Assembly (NCBI GenBank): GCA_021397835.1
Contig: JAJFZO010000049.1
Location: 10,607,001-10,671,000, forward strand
Direction: 5' to 3'
Source of the DNA: Moringa oleifera
Taxonomy: Eukaryota; Streptophyta; Magnoliopsida; Brassicales; Moringaceae
DNA: 64,000 nt
Translations under genes and position numbers: made by a program
Notes under the pieces: model-generated
What the model saw: only the letters and a program-made list of their open reading frames with translations
Databases searched by the model: none
What the model was told of the DNA's origin: nothing
Shown: piece by piece, positions 40,865-51,823 of the stretch
Layout: each line of letters opens with the position of its first letter
Position numbering within the stretch: the first letter of the stretch is position 1

Positions 40865-41657
40865 TTATTTTGGCTTTTTGACCCCACATTGTAAAGTGGA
40901 TCTCGAAAGATATGAAAAATCTCCCTCCAAACCGTACATACGACTTTCATCGAATATGGCTTTCCATAGAATTCTATATGCATCTATGAGATTGAGTATA
41001 AAATTCTGTTTACTCACTTTAAATTAAGTATCTGTTTCCCTCCTTTTCCTGCTAGGATTGGAAATCTTGTATTTTACATATCCATAGGATTGAGTCCTTG
41101 GGTTTCTGAAATAGTGTAAAAAGAAGTGTTTTGAATCATTGTTATTTGACTCGGACCTGTTCTAAAAAAGTCAAGGCATTTCGAATTGTTTATTGACATA
41201 GATAAAATAAGGGAACACCTTTGAAATTATTTCAATATTGGACCTTGGACATATAATAGTTCTGAATCGAATCTTTTTAGAAAGAAGACCTTTTGTCTCA
41301 TGGTAGCCTGCTCCAATCTCCTTACGAAACTTTCATTATTGGGTTAGCCATACACTTCACATTTTGCTAGCAATCACATGGCATCATCAAATGATACAAG
41401 TCTTGGATAAGAATCTATATCGCATTAGAACGCCCTTGTTGATGATCCTTTACTCCGACAGCATCTAGGGTTCCTCAAACAATGTGATATCTCACACCAG
41501 GTAAATCCTTAACCCTTCCCCTTTTTACTAAGACTACATAATGTTCTTGTGAATTATGGCCAATACCAGGTATATAAGCAGTGATTTCAAATCCAGAGGT
41601 TAATCATACTCTGGTAACTTTACATAAAGAAAAGTTTAGTTTTTTGGGGGTAATAGT
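40865..41657 (-). pseudogene. rps12: rps12 3' part (exons 2 and 3)
   Basis: S12 is made in plastids by trans-splicing. Only the 3' locus belongs in the inverted repeat. Exon 2 is about 41426-41657 (TPKKLNFSL...[15 protein letters not shown]), with an Arg codon turned to TGA before LTSGF. Exon 3 is 40865-40890 (CGVKKPK and TAA). The cis intron between them keeps a degraded domain V near 40925-40965. Its 5' splice site reads ATGCG for GTGCG. The 5' exon would lie near clpP, which is not in the window. Confidence 0.93.
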
Positions 41658-43541
41658 GGAAAAGTTGACAAATATGTCACCCTTACTACCACTGTACAGA
41701 ACCGTACATGAGATTTTCCCCTTATACGGCTCCTCTTTCGATTCTTTCAAAGTCATTAGGTCCTTTTCTTCATTTGAGAATCTCTTCCTTTCTTCCACTC
41801 TGTCTCGAAGAGTAACTAGGACAAAATCAGTCATCTTTTCATGTTCCAATTGAACACTTTCCATTTTTGATTATTCTCAAAAGAGAAGATTCTTCCCTTT
41901 ACCAAACATCTACAAATCTAATTACACGATCTTATAATAAGAACAAGAGATCTTTCTCGATCAATCCTTTTGCCCCTCATTCTTTGAGAATCAGAAAGAT
42001 ACTTTTTCAAGTTTGAATTTGTTCATTTGGCATTTGGGTTCTTCTACTTTATTTTTATTTACTTATTTATTTATTATATTTTTTCTTTTTTTAATTTCTT
42101 TTTTTATTTTATTCCCTTCCATCATTCCTTCCTTAAATCCTATAGGTTTGATCCTATAGAATTTGAACCATTTTCTCATTAAGCGAAGGGTACGAAATAA
42201 ATTAAATCAAATTGATTTTTTGATCAAAAGCATTATGTGAAATCTTTGGTTTTTTCCTCTTTCTCTGTCCTCATCCCATAAGGATAGCACTTGCATTAAT
42301 AGAAAACCTTTTCTTTTGTATCTATATGAATTGATTATTAATTGATACCATTACGTTCCAATTCCTTATCGATACCCCTCAAGGAGAATCCCGAATTAGA
42401 TCCCAAATTGACGGGTTAGTGTGAGTTTATCCATGCGGTTATGCATTCTTCGAATAAGAATCTATTTTCTAAAAAATCTTGGCTTTCTGCTTTGGTAGGT
42501 CTCCAAGATCCTTTCGACAGCCTATGTTGTGTTAAAGGAATATGTATATGATCCGATCGATTGCGTAAAGCCCGCAGTAGCAATGAAACCGAGGAAATAT
42601 ATATAAGTATACAAAAAAGATAGTTCTTTTCTATTATATTAGTATTAGATTAGTATTAGTTAGTGATCTCAGCTCAGTAAGTCCTTTCTTCCATGATTAA
42701 CCATTGGCACCAGTTCTACATTTTATCTCTAAAGACCGAAAAGAAAGGAGGCTAAGCGGGAAGAGAATTATACCATAGAAGCAAGGAGGTTAACCTCTTT
42801 CAAATATACAACATGGATTCTGGTAATGCAATGTAGTTAGGCTTTCATGTTGATCCAAATGAATCATCTTTTTCGCGGAGGTAAATCATTGCCTACTAAG
42901 TAAGAGGATAGCAAGTTACAAATTTTGTTTCAGTAGGACAAGTGTTCCTATCATTATGAAATTCATAAATGAACTTGATGGTAGTTAATCATGAGGTTAT
43001 CATTATCCTTTTTATAGTGACAAATCTTGTATGTGTTTGTAAGAAAATGAATTTTTCAATTTTTCAGGGTCTTAAAGGGGCGTGGAAACACATAAGAACT
43101 CTTGAATGGAAATGGAAAAGAGATGTAAGTCGAGTTCCTTCGGTAATGGGAAGATCTTTGGCGTAAGAAGAAAGGGTTGATCCGTATCATCTTGACTTGG
43201 TTTTGATTTTTCTATTTTTTTAAGAAAAGAATACAACTTCTCCTACCCGTATCGAATAGAACATGCTGAGCCAAATCTTCTTCATGTAAAACTGGCTTGA
43301 TTTCAATCGAGAGAATCATATGATTTTATGTTATAAAACCATGTGCTATGGCTCGAATTCGTAGTCAATCCTATTTTCGCTAGGAGTAGTTGACAATTGA
43401 ATCCAACTTTTTCCATTATTTTCATTTCATCTCCATAATAGTGTGAAAGGAATGCTCAGCTCCAAGTTGTTTAAGAATAGTAGTCTTGAGTTTCTCAACC
43501 CTTTGCCTTAAGATTAGTCAGTTCTATTTCTTGATGGGGGA
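41658..43541. other. rps12-trnV spacer with trans-intron 3' half
   Basis: About 1.9 kb. The part next to rps12 (about 41660-41740) holds the 3' fragment of the trans-spliced group II intron, with a recognisable domain V (GAGCCGTATAAGGGG...TACGGTTC on the minus strand). The rest is the usual long inverted-repeat spacer with T-rich tracts near 42050-42115. I see no gene. Confidence 0.7.
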
Positions 43542-43613
43542 AGGGATATGACTCAGTGGTAGAGTGTCACATTGATGTGGTAAAAGTCATCAGTTCAAGC
43601 TTGATTATCCCTA
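43542..43613 (+). pseudogene. trnV-GAC: trnV-GAC with anticodon mutated to GAU
   Basis: A 72-nt match to plastid tRNA-Val. The acceptor AGGGATA/TATCCCT is intact, but the anticodon GAC now reads GAT (TTGATGTGG) by a C-to-T change. Anticodon-stem and T-loop positions also changed. It lies directly upstream of 16S, as in plastids. Confidence 0.92.
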
Positions 43614-43672
43614 AACCTTTTGAGTTGCTTCCCCACTATGATCGAATAAGAATTGATAAGAGGCTCATGGGA

Positions 43673-43701
43673 TTGACATGAGGGGTAGGGATGGCTGCAT
43701 T
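43673..43701 (+). promoter_or_regulatory. relic of the rRNA operon promoter (Prrn, PEP type)
   Basis: TTGACA at 43673-43678 and TGCATT at 43696-43701 are 17 bp apart, between trnV and 16S. In plastids these are TTGACG/TTGACA-like and TATATT-like hexamers of the rrn promoter. The -35 is consensus, while the -10 is damaged. Confidence 0.6.
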
Positions 43702-43823
43702 TCTCCAAAAGAACTCTAGGCAAATATGAACTGCATGGATACAAGTTATGCCTTAGAATGAAAGATAATTTCGAATCAGCTTTGTCTACGAACAAGGAAG
43801 CTATAAGTAATGCAACTATGAAT

Positions 43824-43830
43824 CTCATGA

Positions 43831-43866
<36 letters not shown>

Positions 43867-45260
43867 ATACTTACACATGCAAAGTCAAATGGAAAGTGGT
43901 ATTTCTAATGGCGAACTGATGAGTAACGCGTAAAAACCTACCCTTAGGAGGGGAACAACAGCTGGAAATAGCTACTAATACCTCGTAGGCTGAGAAGCAA
44001 AAGGAAGAATCCGCCCGAGGTACCAAGGAGATGATCAGTAGCTGGTTCGAGAGGATGAACAGCCATATTGGGACTGAGGCACGTCCCAGACTCCTGCATG
44101 GGATAGCAATAGGGAATTTTTCATAATGGGAAAAAGCTTGACGAAGCAATGCCCATCGAGGTAGAAGGCCCACAAGTCGTGAACATTTTTTCTTAGAGAA
44201 GAAGCAATGACGATATCTAAGGAATAAGCATCGGTTAACTCTATGCCAGCAGCCGCGGTAATATGAGAGGATGCAAGTGTTTTCGAAATGATTGGGCGTA
44301 AAGCGTCTGTAGGTGGCTTTTTAAGTTTGTCATCAAATTTGAGGGCTCAACCCTAGATAGGCGGTAGAAACTACCAAGCTGAAGTATGGTAGAGGCAAAG
44401 GGAATTTTCGGTGGAGTGGTGAAATGCGTAGAGATCGAAAAGAATGCCAATGATGAAAGCAATTTGCTGGGCTGACACTAACACTGAGAGACGAAAGCTA
44501 GGGGAGTGAATGGGATAAGATACCCCAGTAGTCCTAGCCATAAATGATGGATACTAGGTGTTGTGCGTATCGAACCATGCAGTGCTGTAGCTAATGCGTT
44601 AAATATCCCACCTGGGGAGTATGTTCGTAAGAATGAAACTCAAAGGAATTGATGAGGGCCCGCACAAGCGATGGAGCATTGGTTTAATTCGATGCGAAGC
44701 AAAGAACCTTACTAAGGCTTAACATGCCGCGAATCCTATTGAAAGAGAGGGGTGCCTTTGGAACACGAACACAAGTGGTGCATGGCTGTCATTAGCTCGT
44801 GCCGTAAGGTGGTTTGTTAAGTCTCGCAACGAGTGCAACCCTCATGTTTAGTTGCCACTGTTGAGTTTGGAACCCTGAGCAGACTGTCGGTGATAAGCTA
44901 GAGGAAGGTAAGGATGACAATGTCAAGTCATTATGCCCCTTATGCCCTGGGTGACACACGTACTACAATGGCCGAGACAAAAGGTCGCGATCTCGTGAGG
45001 GTAAGCTAACTCCAAAAGCCAGTCCTGAGTTCGGATTGCATGCTGCAACTTGCTTGCATGAAGCTAAAATTATTAGTAATCGTCGATCAGCCATATGAAG
45101 ATGAATTTGTTCCCGGGCCTTGTACACACTATGGGAGCTGGCCATGCCCGAAGTCATTACCTTAACTGCAATAAAGGGGATGCCGAAGGTAAGGCTAATG
45201 ACTTGAGTGAAGTCATAGCAAGGTAACCATACTGAAAGGTGCGGCTGAATCACCTCCTTT
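43824..45260 (+). pseudogene. rrn16: 16S rRNA pseudogene
   Basis: About 1437 nt against 1491 expected. The ends (GAGTTTGATCCTGGCTCAG and the anti-Shine-Dalgarno CACCTCCTTT) are readable, but the body is full of C-to-T and G-to-A changes. One deletion of about 45 nt lies near 44020, where GCCCGAGG is joined to ACCAAGG. Another near 45127 removes about 12 nt of the universal decoding-site strand, leaving TTGTACACACTATGGG. Such damage excludes function. Confidence 0.97.
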
Positions 45261-45551
45261 TCAGGGAAAGCTAACTCTCGTTAGGTATTTTTGTTTGACA
45301 CTACTTCACAAAAAAAAAAAAAAAGTGAGTTACGTTTGAGTTGAACTTGGAGATAGAAGCATTTTTTTCTTTCTTGACGGTGAAGTAAGACCAAGCCCAT
45401 GAACTTATTATCCTACGTCAGAACAAGTTGATAAGATCCCCTTTTAAGCCCCCATGTCACCACACGAGAGGGACATGGGGCCATAAAAAGGAAAGAGAAG
45501 GATGGGGTTTCTCTCGCTTTTGGCTTGGCATAGCGGGCCCTCAGTAAGAGG
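45261..45551 (+). other. 16S-23S spacer, left part
   Basis: Spacer between 16S and trnI-GAU. It ends where a deletion has removed most of the trnI 5' exon (around 45543-45552). No complete gene. Confidence 0.75.
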
Positions 45552-46457
45552 CCCTGATAATTGCGTCGTTGTGCTTGGCCTGTGAGGGCTCTTAACCACA
45601 TGGATAGTTCAATGCGCTCATTAACGCCTGACCCTGAGATGTGGATCATCCAAGGCACATTAGCATGGTTTACTTCTCCTGTTTGAACTGGGGTTTTTGA
45701 AACTAAACTTTTCCTTAGAAGGATAGATGGGGCGATTCAGGTGAGATCGAATGTAAATCCAACTTTTTATTCATTCATGGGATCCAAGCAGTCCGAGGGG
45801 GACTACTATGACTCCTCTCTCCTCAATAATCCATACATCCCTTATTAGTGTAAGGACAACTATCTCTCAAGCATAAGTTTAGGTTCCATCTTAATGGGAA
45901 AATAAAATGAAACACCTAACAATATATCTTCACATACCAAGAACTACGAGATCACCTTTTTCATTTTGGGGTGACGGAGGGATCATACCGTTCGAGCCTT
46001 TTTTTTTCATGCTTTTCTCAGAGATCTAGAGAAAGCTACAATCAGTTGGTTGTTATAATTCCTCCATTCCCAAAAGGAAGAACATGAAATTCTTTTTCCT
46101 TTTTACAGGGACCAAGAGATTGGATCTAGCCGTAAGAAGAATACTTGGCTAATAAATAACTCATTTCTTGGTCTTTGACCCCCTCAGTCATTACGAATGC
46201 CCCTAATCAATGCAATAGGACGTGTTTATTTATCTCTCTATTGACTCAAAATAGGAGCAGGCTTGAAAAAGGATCTTAGAGTGTCTAAGGTTGACTTAGA
46301 AAGGTCTCTTAATGCCCTTCTTTTTCTTCTCATCAAAGTTATTTCAAAAATACTTGCCATAGTAAAGAAGAGGGGGGGAACAAGCATACTTGAAGAGCAT
46401 AGTAAAACAGAGAGTTGTATGTTGCGTTCAAGAAGGATGAATTGCTCTCGAAAAGGA
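45552..46457 (+). pseudogene. trnI-GAU: trnI-GAU intron remnant; both exons lost
   Basis: Only the last few bases of the 5' exon (CCTGATAA) remain before the intron (TTGCGTCGTTGTGCT...). The intron is followed to about 46457, where a deletion removes the 3' exon, the trnI-trnA spacer and most of the trnA 5' exon. A domain V-like element is at about 46395-46435. No tRNA can be made. Confidence 0.85.
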
Positions 46458-46478
46458 ATGATAGTATCTAGTATCTTG

Positions 46479-47302
46479 CAATTGGGTTGTTGACATTATG
46501 GGTTGGGTGTCTAGTTGTCCAGGTGGTAATGATAGTATCTTGTACTTGAACCGGTGGCTCATTTTTTCTAAGTAATGGGGAAGAGGACCGAAACATGCCA
46601 CTAAAAGACTTTACTGAGAAAAAGATGGGCTATGAAGAATGTAGAGGAGGTAGGATGGTCAGTTGGTTAAATCTAGTATGGATTGTACATGGATGGTAGT
46701 TAGAGTCGGAGGATCTACTAGGGTTCTCTCATTTGGGATCCCTGGGGAAGAGGATCAAGTTGGCCCTTGTGAACAACTTGATGCACTATCTCCCTTCAAC
46801 CCTTTGAGCACGGCAAAAGAAAGGAAAATCCATGGACTGACCTCGTCATCTCTACCCAGTAGGAATTACGAGATCACCCCCAGGACGCCTTCGGTATCTA
46901 GGGGTTGCGGACTGATCATAGAACCCCGTTTAATAAGTGAAATGCATTAGCTATCCGTTCTTAAGTTAGGTAGCAAGAAAGGGCAATCGCTCATTTTTAA
47001 AACCAACATTCGAAAGAGTCGGGGCGAAAAAAAGGGGGAAAGGTCTTCGTTCCTGGTTCTCCTATAGCTGGATCTTCCAGAACCACAAGAATCTTTAGTT
47101 AGAATTGGATTCCAACTCGGTACCTTTGAGATTTTGAGAAGAGTTGCTCTTTGGAGAGCACAATACGATGAAACTTGTAAGCTGTGTTCAAGGGGTGGAG
47201 TTATTGTCTATTGTTGGTCTCTATGGTAGAATCAATTGGGGGCTTGATAGGTGGTGGTTTACCCAGTGGCGAATGTCAGCGGTTCGAGTTCCCTTATCTT
47301 TA
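46479..47302 (+). pseudogene. trnA-UGC: trnA-UGC intron and 3' exon; 5' exon lost
   Basis: Begins with the end of the 5' exon (CTTGCAA), followed by the intron (TTGGGTTGTTG...GGGTTGGGTGTC). The domain V-like region lies near 47150-47190, and the 3' exon is at 47268-47302 (GGCGAATGTCAGCGGTTCGA...). The first 30 or so nt of the tRNA are deleted. The 3' acceptor strand is mutated (TTATCTTTA for TTATCTCCA). Confidence 0.87.
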
Positions 47303-47459
47303 ACTTGTGAACTTAGCCGATACAAAGCTATATGATAGCACCCAATTTTTCCAATTTGGCAATTCGATCTATGATTTCTCATTCATGGACGTTGATAAGA
47401 TATGATCCTTCCATTTAACAACACCTTAGGATGGCACAACCTTAAAGTTAAGGGCGAGG

Positions 47460-49957
47460 TTCAAACGAAGGAAGGCTAACGGTGGATACCTAGGCACCTA
47501 GAGATGAGGAAAGGCACTGTAAGCAACGAAATGCTTCAAGGAATTAAAAATAAGCATAGATTCGAAGATTCTGGAGTAGGTCAACCTTTCAAATTGCTGT
47601 TGAATCCATGAGCAGGCAAGAGATACCTGATGAATTGAAACATCTTAGTAGCTAGAGGAAAAGAAAGCAAAATCGATTCTCGTAGTAGCGGCGAGCGAAA
47701 TGGGAATAGCTTAAACTATGAAAACAGGGTGGTGGGGGAGCAATAAAAGCGACATGCTATTAGGTGAAGCGGTGGAGTGAAATAGAGCATGAAACCATAA
47801 GCTCCCAAGCAATGGGAGGAGCCCAGGGCTCTAACTCCATGCATGTTGAAGAATGAGCCGTCAACTCATAGGCAGTGGTTTGGTTAAGGGAACCACTAGA
47901 AACATAGCGAAAGTGAGTCTTCATAGGGCAATTGTCATTGCTTATGGTCCCGAACCTAAGTGATCTATCAGTGACTAGGATGAAGCTCGTGTGAAACTAA
48001 ATGGAGGTCCGAACCGATTGATGTTGAAGAATCACCGAATGAGTTATGGTTAGGGGTGAAATGCCACTTGAACCCAGAGTTAGTTGGTTCTCCCCGAAAT
48101 GTGTTAAGGCACAGCAGTTGACTGGACATCTAGGGGTAAAGTACTGTTTTGGTGCAGGCTGCGAGATCAATACCAAATCGAGGCAAACTCTAAATACTAG
48201 ATATGACCTTAAAATAATAGGGGTTAAGGTCGGCCAGTGAGACAATATTGTTGAGAGGAAAATAGCCCGTATCATCAACTAAGGCCCCTAAATGACTGTT
48301 CAGTGATAAAGGAGGTAGGGATGTAGAGATAGCCATGAGGCTTGCCTAGAAGTAGCCACCCTTGAAAGAGCCCGTAATAGCTCACTGATCGAGCGCTCTT
48401 GCGTCGAAAATGAACGGGGCTAAGCGATCTGTCGAAGTTGTGGGATGTAAAAATGCATCGATAAGAGAGCATTCCATCTTAGAAGGAAGCACCCATGCGA
48501 GTAAGGGTGGACGAAGCGAAAGCAAGAATGTCGACTTGAGTAACGCAAACATTGGTGAGAATCTAATGCCCTAAAAACCCAAGGGTTCCTTTGTAAAGTT
48601 CATCCATGGAGGGTGAGTCAAGGCCTAGGATTAGGCTAAAAGGTGTAATCGATGGACAACATGTGAATATTTTTGTACCACCCCTTGTTGGTCCTAAGGG
48701 ATGGAAGAGGCTAGGTTAGCTGAAAGATGGTTATTGGTTTAAGGGCGCAGGGTGCCTCTGCTTTTTAAGGGTAAGAAGAGGTAGAGAAAATGACCCGAGC
48801 CAATGTTCGAGTACTACGTACTATGGTACTGAAGTAACCTCTCTCTAAGGAACTTCGCAAAATAGCCCCGTAACGTCGGGAGGAAGGGTGCCTCCTCATA
48901 AAACATAGGTCTTTGCAATCGTAAGACCATGTATGTGGGGGCTAACACCTGCCTAGTGCCGGAAGGTCAAGGAAGTTTATGACCTAATGATAGGGGAGCC
49001 AATGATCGAAGCCTCGGTGAACGGCCACTATAACTATAACGGACTTAAGGTAGCGAAATTCCTTATTGGGTAAACTCTAACCAGCACGAAAGGCGTAACG
49101 ATCTAAGCACTGTCTCGGAGAGAGGCTTGGTGAAATAGACATGTCTGTGAATATGCGTACTACCCGCACCTAGACAGAAAGACCCTCTGAAGCTTCACTA
49201 TTCCGTGGGATTCGCTTTAGGCTTTTCATGTGCAGCTTAGGTGAAAGGCGAAAAAAGTCTCCTTCCGGGGCGGCCTAAGCCATCAGTGAGATACCACTCT
49301 AGAAGAGCTAGAATTCTAACCTTGTGTTAGGACCTACGAGCCAACGAATAGTCTTAGGTAAATAGTTTCTTTGGGGCGTAGCCTTTTAAAAGGTAATGAA
49401 GGCATGCAAAGGTTTCCTCGGGCTGGACAAAGATTGGCCCTCAAAGTGCAAAGGCAAAAAAGAGGTTGACTACAAGACCCACTCATCGAGAAGGGATGAA
49501 AGTCGACCTTAGTGATCCGATGGTGTCCAGTTGAAGGGCTGTCGCTTAATGGATGAAAGTTACTCTAGGGATAACAGGCTGATCTTCCCCAATAGCTCAC
49601 ATCGACGAGAAGTTTTGGCACTTCAATGTCAGCTCTTCGCCACTTGGGGTCGTAGTATGTTCTAAGGGTTGGGCTGTTTGCCCATTAAAATGGTATGTGA
49701 GCTGGGTTCAGAATGTCGTGAGACAGTTTGATCCATATCCAGTGTGGGTGTTAAAGCATTGAGAGGACTTTTCTTTAGTAGGAGAAGACTGAGAAGGACA
49801 CATCTCTGGTGTACCAGTTATTGTGCCCATGGTAAACGCTGGGTAACCAAGTGCGGATTGGATAACTGCTGAAAGCATCTATGTAGTAAACCAACCCTAA
49901 GATAAGTACTCTTCTATTATGACTTCTCTAGAGCAAAGCCTCCAATAGCACAGCTAA
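47460..49957 (+). pseudogene. rrn23: 23S rRNA pseudogene with internal deletions
   Basis: Starts TTCAAACGAAGGAAGGC and can be followed to the 3' end, with about 2.5 kb against 2.8 kb expected. Deletions include about 190 nt near 47773 (between two GGAGTG repeats), about 16 nt near 48245, about 115 nt near 48840 and about 50 nt near 48905. The peptidyl-transferase region (for example GGATAACAGGCTGATCTTCC at 49569) is partly kept but mutated around it. Transition-type changes are present throughout. Confidence 0.96.
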
Positions 49958-50018
49958 GACAGTAACGGGTTCTCTACCCTTGTGGGGATGGAGTGACAAA
50001 AGTTTTAAGAATTCAAGA

Positions 50019-50121
50019 AAAGGTCACGATGAGACAAGCCGTTTATTATTACGACAGGTGTCAAGTGCAAATGCGATGATGTATGCAGCTGAGGCATCCT
50101 AACAAACTGATAGACTTGACC
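50019..50121 (+). pseudogene. rrn4.5: 4.5S rRNA pseudogene
   Basis: A full-length match of about 103 nt to the plant-plastid-specific 4.5S rRNA (GGTCACGATGAGACAAGCCG ... GAGGCATCCTAAC). About ten C-to-T or G-to-A changes are visible but there is no obvious indel. Confidence 0.92.
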
Positions 50122-50377
50122 CTTGTTCCAACATGATCTGATCAATTTGATCAAGCACTTGCCATCTATTTTCATTCTTCATCTCATTGACAACATGAAA
50201 AAACCATTGTTCAACTCTTTAACAACATGAAAAAACCAAAAGCTTTGCCCTTCCTCTCTATCTATCTAAGGGATGGAAGAGCAGAGGCCTTTAGTGTCCC
50301 TTCTAGTCAATAATTAGAGCCTCACAATCCCTAGCCAATATGCTTTTCTCGCATGGCTTTCTACGTTTGTGGTTCGA
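50122..50377 (+). other. 4.5S-5S spacer
   Basis: About 250 bp of spacer. The block AACATGAAAAAACCA occurs twice (around 50193-50235), a short duplication of the kind known in this spacer. Confidence 0.65.
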
Positions 50378-50499
50378 TATTCCGATGTCCTAGGTGTCAA
50401 GCAATAACACCAATCTATCCCGAACTTAGTGGTTAAAATCTACTGCAGTGACAATACTATAGAGGAGGTCCTGCAAAAAAATAGTTCGATGCCAGGATG
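50378..50499 (+). pseudogene. rrn5: 5S rRNA pseudogene
   Basis: A full-length match of about 121 nt to plastid 5S rRNA (TATTCCGATGTCCTAGGTGT ... GCCAGGATG). Loop and stem positions are changed by transitions (CGATACTGTAGG reads CAATACTATAGA). Confidence 0.92.
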
Positions 50500-50757
50500 A
50501 TAAAAAGCTTAACACCTCTCATTCTTATTACATTTTCAATATGAAGAAGAAAAAAATGAAAAATGAAAAGGTCATTTTATTCAAAACCAAAACCTCAATT
50601 ATGAAATACCTTTTCTCCCACTTCACACCTAAAAACGCACCGTTCTTATAGAGAGAAAGACATTTTCATATCTTAACCTGAAATGAAATGGCTAAGGAGA
50701 GGAAAGGTTCCTTTTTTTTAGTGTACTTTTGGGAACAGATCCAGTGGAGATAGGGTG

Positions 50758-50830
50758 GGGCCTATAGCTTAGAGGATTAGAGCACGTGGCTATGAACCAT
50801 GGTGTTAGGGTTCGAATCCCTCCTCACCTG
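50758..50830 (+). pseudogene. trnR-ACG: trnR-ACG with anticodon mutated to AUG
   Basis: Full-length plastid tRNA-Arg. The anticodon ACG reads ATG (GCTATGAACC) by C-to-T, and the acceptor 3' strand reads CTCACCT for CTCGCCC. It lies downstream of 5S, as in plastids. Confidence 0.92.
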
Positions 50831-51427
50831 CAACCAGCACAAAAGGGAAGGACCTTTCCCTCTAGGGGTAGGAAAATCATGATTGGGATAGTGGACTCAA
50901 AGCTATGGAACCTGGGGGTGGGTCTTGTGTCAAAATGGAGTCACCTTACTTTTTATTTATATTTAAAATTTATTTTTAAATGGTTTTAACCATATAATAT
51001 TAGTATTCTCGACCCAAATCAACATATTTTTTTATGCCTCGTAACTCTTCCTTAAACAGGAAATAGCAGAGCAAGTACAAGTCTTAGTAGCATAACAAAA
51101 ATACGTTCCTCATTAGTAAATTAATATGCTCACGGTAATTATGACCTCTCGGAAGAATCGATGACTGCATCTTTGATGCACTTGTTAATACTAGTATATT
51201 TGATAATTCTTAATTGGCTAGCTGTAAATAGCCCCAGGACTATGGAACAAAGGATTATCCCTTACCTACACTGAGGTATTGACGGTGATTCTCAAATATC
51301 GCAAAACAAAATGTGATACAATGAGATAGAATGCAAAAGAAATAGGAAACGGGTTACCTACTCTTAACGATCAAAGCGAACCATTTCATTTTGACATTCT
51401 AAATTCTTTAATTTGGAAGAATCAAAT
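50831..51427. other. trnR-trnN spacer
   Basis: About 0.6 kb of inverted-repeat spacer. No gene is recognised. Confidence 0.65.
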
Positions 51428-51499
51428 CTCCCCAAGTAGGATGCAGACCTACGACTAGTCAGTTAATAGCCAACCGCTTTACCACTAAGCTACTAAGGA
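51428..51499 (-). pseudogene. trnN-GUU: trnN-GUU with anticodon mutated to AUU
   Basis: Full-length 72-nt plastid tRNA-Asn on the minus strand. The anticodon region reads GGCTATTAACTG, so GUU became AUU by G-to-A. D-arm and T-loop changes are also present. It marks the end of the conserved part of the inverted repeat. Confidence 0.92.
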
Positions 51500-51820
51500 A
51501 CAACAAGGAGATTAGATCTCATAAAGTTCAATTCTCGTTCTCAACCCATGACCAATATGAACTCGACGTTTCCTTCGTAGCCCTCGAAACTTCTTCGTAG
51601 TGGCTCCGTTCCATGCCTTATTTCATAGGGAACCTCAAAGTGGCTCCATTTCATTATATTCCATCCATATCCCAATTTCATTTATTTAATATCCTTTCGG
51701 TGTCATTGACATAAAAGATGTCGTTTCTAGTCTTTTTCTTTCTATTTCTATATATGAAAAGTTTCAAAATCATCATACAATAATCTAAAAATTGAAATAA
51801 AGAATAAAAAAGGGAGGTTT
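51500..51820. other. trnN-ycf1 spacer
   Basis: About 320 bp with no gene, ending in a purine-rich GGGAGG just before the ycf1 ATG. Confidence 0.65.
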
Positions 51821-51823
51821 ATG

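Noticed and set aside
45552..46457. ycf68-like ORF in the trnI-GAU intron
   Set aside because: Sequence corresponding to the ycf68 region is present but not open as one frame. ycf68 is regarded as non-coding in many angiosperms.
43595..48472. ORFs on the minus strand of 16S, 23S and trnI/trnA (for example 43871-44173, 44963-45253, 47997-48278)
   Set aside because: They are antisense to rRNA-like sequence, match no known family, and are open only by chance.
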